Positions 57,776-64,000 of a stretch of 64,000 nucleotides of DNA are shown here, one piece after another. Below the pieces are notes generated by a model. The model had not been told where the DNA came from. It saw only the letters and a list, made by a program, of their open reading frames with translations, and ran no database searches. The stretch comes from Patescibacteria group bacterium (GTDB lineage: Bacteria; Patescibacteriota; Gracilibacteria; UBA1369), in the NCBI GenBank assembly GCA_963169655.1, contig CAUJCM010000004.1:124001-188000 (forward strand), given 5' to 3'. Positions within the stretch are counted from its first letter, which is position 1. The number at the start of each line of letters is the position of its first letter. Both the position numbers and the translations under genes were made by a program.

Positions 57776-59575
57776 ATGATGAATACTATGCTTACACAAA
57801 TGTATAATTTAAATATTTATTTAGAAAATTTAATAGAAAATTTTGGGATATTTTATTTTATTTTAGCTACTTTACTGTTAATAACAGCTACTTTTTTTGG
57901 TAATATTTATTATCTTTATTATTGGCAGTTAAAAGAATATAGGATTGATAGAATGAAAGATTTTTTAAGTATTAGAGAAGTTAGAAAAAAAATTTTTAAT
58001 TTCCAATTCTTTATTAAGGCTTATTTTGTAATCTTGTTATGTATTTTTTATTTAATAAATTTTTCAGTTTTTAAGAGCTTAGATTTTAGTATTTTAAAGT
58101 CATCAGAGATAATTCTAAAAAATAATTTTTTAGTAGCTTTTCTATTATTAATTAAGATAAGTTTAATTGCTTTAATTTTATTTAATTTACTAGAAATTAC
58201 TGTTTCTATCTTAAAATTTACTCAAAAAAAATTACCAATACCAAAGTTAACCTTAAAATCACTTCTAATTTTTGTACTAAGTTATATCGCTCCAATTTTA
58301 ATGTTTCTAAATTATGCAATTTTGCAATATCAACAAGCTGATGGATTTTGGCAAAGTGATGCTTTAATAACTCAAATATATTATAAACTATTAACTTTAT
58401 ATTCATTTACTCCATTTATTGTCACTTTAATTGTTTTATTATTTATTCCAATCACTAAATTAGTAAAAAGTATAATAGTATGGCTTGCCACAATGAAGAT
58501 GAAAAAGTATCCAAAATTAATTGTAGTGGCAATTACTGGTAGTTATGGAAAAAGTTCAGTCAAAGAACTACTATATCAAATATTATCTTTAAAATATCAA
58601 GTTTTAAAAACTCCTGGAAACACAAATACTGAAATTGGTATTGCTAGATTAATTTTAAAAAATTTAAATAAAAAATATCAAATTTTATTGATAGAAGCGG
58701 GAGCTTACAAAATTGGAGAAATAAAAAAAATTGCACAAATGGTGAGACCAGATATTTCCGTTATAACTGCTGTTAAAGATGCTCATTTAGGTATTTTTGG
58801 CTCTTTTGAAAATGTGAAGAAAGCTAAATTTGAATTAATACAATATATGAAAAAAAGTGGTATTGCTATTTTTAATGCAGATAATAAAGGTTCAGAAGAA
58901 TTATCAAATTGGGCTAAAGAATTAGATTTAAAAGAAATTAATAAATATGGGCTTGAGGAAGATAACCTCGTTATAAAAGATATTGAAGAAACCCCAGAAG
59001 AATTAAATTTCACTATAAATGATATTCAATTCAAAACTCATTTACCAGGTCGACATAATATTAGTAATTTATTGGGGGCTTGTTCTGTTGCCCTGTCCCT
59101 AGGTATTAGCTTAGATGAGGTTGCTCAAATTGCTTCAACATTGAAATTACGAAATCACACAATGTCTGTTATTGATGTAAACGATGATTTAGTTTTAATT
59201 GATGATACTTATAATGCTAATCCAGATGGAGTAATTGCTGGATTAAACTATTTAAATTTGTATCAAGGTTATCGAAAAATTATACTATTTCCTGGCATGT
59301 TAGAACTTGGTGAAAATAGTGAAAAAGAGCATAGGCGAGTAGCTGAAGCTATTTCTAAAATTGTGGATTTTGCATATATCACTTCAAATGACTTTGCGGA
59401 TATATTACAAGAAAGCTTTAATCAACTTAATTTTTCAAACTTTATAGTGATTACTAATGATAAAAGTAAATTACTTAGTGAAATTAAAGATCAAATAGCT
59501 GGGCAAAAAACAGTTATTTTGTTTATCAGTAGAGGAAATGATTATATTATTAAGAAATTGAATGAAGCCACTTAA
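57776..59575 (+). CDS. MurF-like Mur ligase fused to N-terminal multi-TM region
   Basis: TM segments with 'YWQLKEYRIDRMKDFL'; ligase 'AITGSYGKSSVKELLYQIL', 'TPGNTNTEIGIAR', 'LIDDTYNANPDGVIAGL'. Confidence 0.9.
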   Translation: MMNTMLTQMYNLNIYLENLIENFGIFYFILATLLLITATFFGNIYYLYYWQLKEYRIDRMKDFLSIREVRKKIFNFQFFIKAYFVILLCIFYLINFSVFKSLDFSILKSSEIILKNNFLVAFLLLIKISLIALILFNLLEITVSILKFTQKKLPIPKLTLKSLLIFVLSYIAPILMFLNYAILQYQQADGFWQSDALITQIYYKLLTLYSFTPFIVTLIVLLFIPITKLVKSIIVWLATMKMKKYPKLIVVAITGSYGKSSVKELLYQILSLKYQVLKTPGNTNTEIGIARLILKNLNKKYQILLIEAGAYKIGEIKKIAQMVRPDISVITAVKDAHLGIFGSFENVKKAKFELIQYMKKSGIAIFNADNKGSEELSNWAKELDLKEINKYGLEEDNLVIKDIEETPEELNFTINDIQFKTHLPGRHNISNLLGACSVALSLGISLDEVAQIASTLKLRNHTMSVIDVNDDLVLIDDTYNANPDGVIAGLNYLNLYQGYRKIILFPGMLELGENSEKEHRRVAEAISKIVDFAYITSNDFADILQESFNQLNFSNFIVITNDKSKLLSEIKDQIAGQKTVILFISRGNDYIIKKLNEAT

Positions 59576-60824
59576 AACGATACATATTGGACTTTCACCT
59601 AATAATACTTGGAAAGATACTTTAAAAGCTTTTTGGCTACTTCTTCCCTGGAATATATTTTGGTGGAGAAATGGGAAAAAGAGAGCTCAACTTGAAAATA
59701 TATTTCAGCAAAAGTTTAACTTTCAATATTCTTTTGCAGTGGGAAGTGGGAGAGAAGCTTTATTCATTATCTTGAAAAGTTTAAAAAATTTTTTAAACTG
59801 GCAAGATGACAGTGAAATTATTATACAAAGTTTCACCTGTATGGTAGTAGTAAATTCAATTGTTTGGAATAATTTAAAACCAAAATATGTAGATATTAAT
59901 GAAACATATAACTTTTCACTTGAAGAACTTCAAAAGAAGGTTACAAAAAAAACTGTTGCAGTAATTATTCAACATACTTTTGGTATTTTTTCAGAGGACA
60001 TCAAAAAAATTGCTCAATTCTGTAAAGACAATAATATAATTTTAATTGAAGATTGCGCTCACTCACTTGGAGCAAAATATCAAAATCAATTTTTAGGTAG
60101 TTTTGGAGATATCAGTTTTTTTAGTTTCGGTCGGTCAAAAGTAATTTCTAGCGTAAGTGGTGGCATGATAGCTGGTAATAATAAACAGTTTGAAAATGTT
60201 TTGAGTAAAGAATTAGAACAAGTCAATGAGATGTCATATTTAAAAATTATGCAAAATTTATGGCATCCTATTATTAGCTCTTTTGCAAAATTGTTCTATT
60301 TTTCATTTATTGGGAAAGGCATAATGTTTTTAAGTCAGAAGATTGGTTTATTGAATATGGAAGTAAGTCAGGAGGAAAAAATGGGAATTAGACCTAAAAA
60401 TTTTCCAACAAAATTACCAAATGCAATATGTAACTTGGCCTTAATTCAGCTAGAATTTCTTGATTTTTTTAATAAAAAGAGAGAAAAAATTGCACAAATA
60501 TATGATCAAAACTTACATATTAAGAATAAATTAAGTGTTCAGAAATATTTGGGATCTATATGGCTTAGGTATCCAATACAGATTAACAATGCGCAAGCAG
60601 TTATTAAACAAGCTAGAAAAAAAAGTATTTATTTAGGAGATTGGTATGCGAGCCCAATAGCTCCAAAAGATATCAATATTAGTAAAACTTTTTATCAAGT
60701 TGGAGAAACTATAAATTGTGAAAATATTAATAAAAAAATTCTTAATTTGCCTACTTTTCCAAAATTAAAAAGCAAAGAAATAAATAAAATTATTAAAATA
60801 GTTAATCAATATGCTGAAAATTAA
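59562..60824 (+). CDS. DegT/DnrJ/EryC1-like PLP aminotransferase
   Basis: 'VGSGREALFIIL', 'IIQSFTCMVVVNSI', 'LIEDCAHSLGAKYQNQFLGSFGDISFFSFGRSKVISSVSGGMI'. Confidence 0.88.
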   Translation: MKPLKTIHIGLSPNNTWKDTLKAFWLLLPWNIFWWRNGKKRAQLENIFQQKFNFQYSFAVGSGREALFIILKSLKNFLNWQDDSEIIIQSFTCMVVVNSIVWNNLKPKYVDINETYNFSLEELQKKVTKKTVAVIIQHTFGIFSEDIKKIAQFCKDNNIILIEDCAHSLGAKYQNQFLGSFGDISFFSFGRSKVISSVSGGMIAGNNKQFENVLSKELEQVNEMSYLKIMQNLWHPIISSFAKLFYFSFIGKGIMFLSQKIGLLNMEVSQEEKMGIRPKNFPTKLPNAICNLALIQLEFLDFFNKKREKIAQIYDQNLHIKNKLSVQKYLGSIWLRYPIQINNAQAVIKQARKKSIYLGDWYASPIAPKDINISKTFYQVGETINCENINKKILNLPTFPKLKSKEINKIIKIVNQYAEN

Positions 60825-61824
60825 AGTTACTCAAAATCAAATTGAATATCAACAAGGACAGGAAAAAATTGATTCTTCTAAACAGTCCTTTTTACAATCA
60901 TATTTATATGGACAAATGCAAAAAGATTTAGGAAATGAGCCTTATTATCTTTTAATTTTAAATGAAAAAGAAGAAATTATTTGTTCATATCTAGCTATTT
61001 TATTTTATGCCAAAAGGGGAAATTTTTTCTTTTTGCCATATATTGATATTGACCAAGAAAAGCTAAATATTGTGATTCAGTTTTTAAGAGATCAGGCAAA
61101 GGAATTAAAAGTAAATTTTATTAGGATAAGTCCTTTAATGGAAGAAAATACTAATAATATTAATATTTTTAAAGAATTAAAGTTTCGAAATGCTCCAGTA
61201 CATATGATGCATCCTGAAATTTTATGGTTGCTGAACCTTGAAAAAAATGAAAAGAATTTATTGTCAGAAATGCGTAAAAATAATCGATATGCTATTAAAC
61301 AAGCTGAAAAGCTGAAAGTGGAAGTATATTCTGGTAATGATCAGAAAATATTTGAGGATTTTTATAATATCCATCTGGAAACAGCACAAAGACAACATTT
61401 TACCCCCTATTCTCATAACTATTTTCTCTCTGAATTGAAATATTTTTCTCAAAATGACCAAATTAAAGTATATATTGCCAAATACCAAGAAAAAAATATT
61501 GCTGCTGCAATTATCTTATTTTATGGAAATGAAGCTATCTATCACCATGGAGCATCACTTTCTGAATACAATAAAATACCTGGATCATATTTAATACAAT
61601 GGGAAGCTATAAAAGAAGCAAAAATAAGAGGTAAAAAGTATTATAATTTTTGGGGTATTGTTGAAAATGCTCCAAAGCACCCTTGGGCAGGATTAAGCTT
61701 TTTTAAAAAAGGATTTGGTGGAGAGAATAAAATTTTAATTCACTGCCAGGACTTACCATTAAATGTTAAATATTATTTTAACTTCCTAATTGAGACTTTT
61801 AGAAGGATTAAAAGAGGTTATTAA
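60811..61824 (+). CDS. FemAB-like peptidyltransferase
   Basis: 'LLSEMRKNNRYAIKQAEKLKVEV', 'YHHGASLSEYNKIPGSYLIQWEAIKEAKIRGKKYYNFWGI'. Confidence 0.9.
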   Translation: MLKIKVTQNQIEYQQGQEKIDSSKQSFLQSYLYGQMQKDLGNEPYYLLILNEKEEIICSYLAILFYAKRGNFFFLPYIDIDQEKLNIVIQFLRDQAKELKVNFIRISPLMEENTNNINIFKELKFRNAPVHMMHPEILWLLNLEKNEKNLLSEMRKNNRYAIKQAEKLKVEVYSGNDQKIFEDFYNIHLETAQRQHFTPYSHNYFLSELKYFSQNDQIKVYIAKYQEKNIAAAIILFYGNEAIYHHGASLSEYNKIPGSYLIQWEAIKEAKIRGKKYYNFWGIVENAPKHPWAGLSFFKKGFGGENKILIHCQDLPLNVKYYFNFLIETFRRIKRGY

Positions 61825-61873
61825 TAATTTATAAAATTGGGCTATTAAATTTGTTTTTGACCAATCAAAGAAC

Positions 61874-61902
61874 TTGACCACATATGGTCACAATACTAAT
61901 AT
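61874..61902 (+). promoter_or_regulatory. Candidate ftsA promoter with palindrome over -35
   Basis: TTGACC-N17-TAATAT; TGACCA-CATA-TGGTCA at 61875..61890. Confidence 0.5.
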
Positions 61903-61982
61903 GGCATTAACTAAACTCCTTAGCTGTACGCTAAAATTTTGAAATTAAAGTAAAATGAATTAGTTGATATATAAACTTTTAA

Positions 61983-63236
61983 ATGGCTATTTTTAAAAAA
62001 TCTCAGAAAATTCTCGGAAGTAAACTCTTTATTGCGCTTGATATTGGAACTGAAGAAATTAAAGCATTAATATGTTCTGCTGAAGGTGATCGAGGTAGAA
62101 TCTTGGGAGTTGGAAAACATAAACAAAGGCTTGGAGATATGTCTAGCGGTGCAGTAACAGATATTGGAGCAGTTATAAATAATTGTAATGAGGCAATAAG
62201 AAAAGCTGAAAAAATGGCTGGTGTTTCTAGTGATCAATTAATTATGGGTATTGCAGGAGAATTGGTAAAAGGCTCAACAACAACCATTTCTTATACAAGG
62301 AGAGAACCTGATACAAAAATTGATTTATCTGAGTTAAAAAATATTGTACATAAAGTTCAATGGAAAGCTTTTGATGAAGTGAGGTCAGAACTAGCTTTTG
62401 AAACTGGATATAACGAAATTGATATTAAACTTGTAAATGCGGCAATTGTAGATGTGAGAATTGATGGTTACAAAGTTTCAAATCCATTGGGCTTTCAAGG
62501 GAAAGAAGTGACTATAAGCATTTTTAATGCCTTTGCTCCCTTAGTACATTATGGTTCACTTCAAACTATTGCTGCAGAATTAGATTTAGATTTAATTGCT
62601 ATTACTGCAGGACCATACGCATTAGCCAGATGCCTCGGTAATGAAGATGGTGGAAATTTAAGTGCAATTTTTATTGATATTGGAGGTGGAACTACTGATA
62701 TTGCTGTGGTGAATAATGGTAGTGTAGAAGGAACTAAAATGTTTACTCTTGGTGGAAGAACATTTACAAAAAGACTAGCAAATGCTTTGTCTATTAGTTT
62801 TGAAGATGCTGAAAAAATTAAATTAGCTTATTCAAACGAAAAATTAGAAAAACAATCACAAAGAATTGTTAGAGAAGCAATGAAAAGTGATTGTGATGTT
62901 TGGCTATCTGGTGTTGCTTTAACATTAGCGGAAATTGAAAATTTGGATACTATTCCTTCTAAAATTTATCTTTGTGGTGGAGGCAGTCAATTGCCAGAGA
63001 TTAAAGAAGTACTTGATAGTCGTGAATGGATACAACAATTACCTTTTCCCAAAAAACCAAGTATTACTTTTTTAGAACCTAAAATGATTTCTAATTTAAC
63101 AGATGAGACAAAATTATTAAAAACTCCAATAGATGTCCCCTCTTTAGCTCTTGCTAATATTGGATTAGAGTATGTTGGTGAAGAACAAATTTTAGCTAAA
63201 TTACTTAAAAAGGTTGTTCGATTAATGCAAATTTAA
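61983..63236 (+). CDS. ftsA: Cell division protein FtsA
   Basis: 'FIALDIGTEEIKALICS', 'FIDIGGGTTDIAVVNNGSV', 'LCGGGSQLPEIKEVL'. Confidence 0.93.
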   Translation: MAIFKKSQKILGSKLFIALDIGTEEIKALICSAEGDRGRILGVGKHKQRLGDMSSGAVTDIGAVINNCNEAIRKAEKMAGVSSDQLIMGIAGELVKGSTTTISYTRREPDTKIDLSELKNIVHKVQWKAFDEVRSELAFETGYNEIDIKLVNAAIVDVRIDGYKVSNPLGFQGKEVTISIFNAFAPLVHYGSLQTIAAELDLDLIAITAGPYALARCLGNEDGGNLSAIFIDIGGGTTDIAVVNNGSVEGTKMFTLGGRTFTKRLANALSISFEDAEKIKLAYSNEKLEKQSQRIVREAMKSDCDVWLSGVALTLAEIENLDTIPSKIYLCGGGSQLPEIKEVLDSREWIQQLPFPKKPSITFLEPKMISNLTDETKLLKTPIDVPSLALANIGLEYVGEEQILAKLLKKVVRLMQI

Positions 63237-64000
63237 TGGCAATACAAAAAAGAAAAATTAGGGAAGATGATAAAGATCGATTAGAACCTCAAAAGGTAAA
63301 AAAAATTACCAAGAAAATTTTGTATGTAGAGATTGATGATGAAGTGACAACTATTTATGAAAAGCTTTCAAGACTAAAGATAAAGAATATTTATCTAGTT
63401 ATACCTCAAAGAGCTGTAATTTTTCAAAGTGCAATTAATTTGAAAATTTTAAAAAGGAAAGCAGATGACTTAAATAAAAACATCTATATTATTACAAATG
63501 ATGATGCTGGATTTAATCTGGCCAAAAGAATTGGAATGGAAGTATTTGATAAATTAGAAGGACATGAACATCCTTCACTAGTTAGCGGTAAATTCAAAGA
63601 AAATGAAGAAGAAAAAATTACTCCTCTAAAAGCCTCAGTAAATAGCTTAACTGAGGATTCACCTAGTAGAAGTAGTGAAAAAAAATTATCTATTTCAGAA
63701 CTTGTTAAAAGTGGACGTAGCTCAATCAAAATACTACCTAAAAACTTAATTTTATCTGGTAAAGACAAGATAAAAAAGCAAAATAAGAATACTAATAAAT
63801 CTACTTTAGTTTTAGTTTCTCCAAATAAAAAAGCTTTGTTCACTTTAGTTAGCGTCAGTTTGATGTTATTACTTGTTATTTCTTATATAGCTTTACCTGG
63901 TGCCACTTTAACATTAACTCCAAAGTCTAGCGTGATTGAAGTACCAAAAAATGTTATTTTAGCAGATGCTGATAGAAATCGTGCAGAACTAGATACACAT
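63236..64000 (+). CDS. Single-TM protein, C-terminally truncated by window end
   Basis: ATG overlaps ftsA stop (TAATG); open frame MAIQKRKIREDDKDRLEPQKVKKITKKILYVEIDDEV... with TM 'ALFTLVSVSLMLLLVISYIALPG'; not in track on this strand. Confidence 0.8.
   Translation, partial: MAIQKRKIREDDKDRLEPQKVKKITKKILYVEIDDEVTTIYEKLSRLKIKNIYLVIPQRAVIFQSAINLKILKRKADDLNKNIYIITNDDAGFNLAKRIGMEVFDKLEGHEHPSLVSGKFKENEEEKITPLKASVNSLTEDSPSRSSEKKLSISELVKSGRSSIKILPKNLILSGKDKIKKQNKNTNKSTLVLVSPNKKALFTLVSVSLMLLLVISYIALPGATLTLTPKSSVIEVPKNVILADADRNRAELDTH

Overview
AT-rich bacterial chromosomal window, read with standard TAA/TAG/TGA stops. Gene content (class II RNR, SUF cluster, SLH surface proteins, MurF fused to a membrane domain, many small hypothetical proteins) suggests a Patescibacteria/CPR-type genome, but that assignment is an inference. 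Housekeeping genes include secE-nusG-rplK-rplA, rpsT, ppa, folD, murB, a B12-dependent RNR, topA, a suf operon, AhpC/TrxB, pepA, a yceD-rpmF-nusB-rnc block and an envelope block ending in ftsA. There are four tRNA genes (Trp, CAU probably Ile2, Leu-CAG, Pro-GGG). No rRNA, CRISPR array or recognisable transposase was seen. Points worth a second look: (i) two paralogous proteins built from a ~31-aa helical repeat ending in 'NFxxFtGI'; (ii) a DHH-phosphoesterase-like protein whose motifs appear circularly permuted; (iii) a ~2.9 kb segment next to tRNA-Pro flanked by a 78-bp, ~91% identical copy of the 3' end of a DMT transporter gene and carrying a decayed B12-radical SAM gene; (iv) a eukaryote-like kinase overlapped by an unknown partner gene; (v) an L1-type rRNA-mimic leader before rplA; (vi) an NrdR-box-like palindrome before the RNR; (vii) Cys repeats at the C-terminus of a surface protein. 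All calls come from reading the sequence and ORF track; no database search was run.
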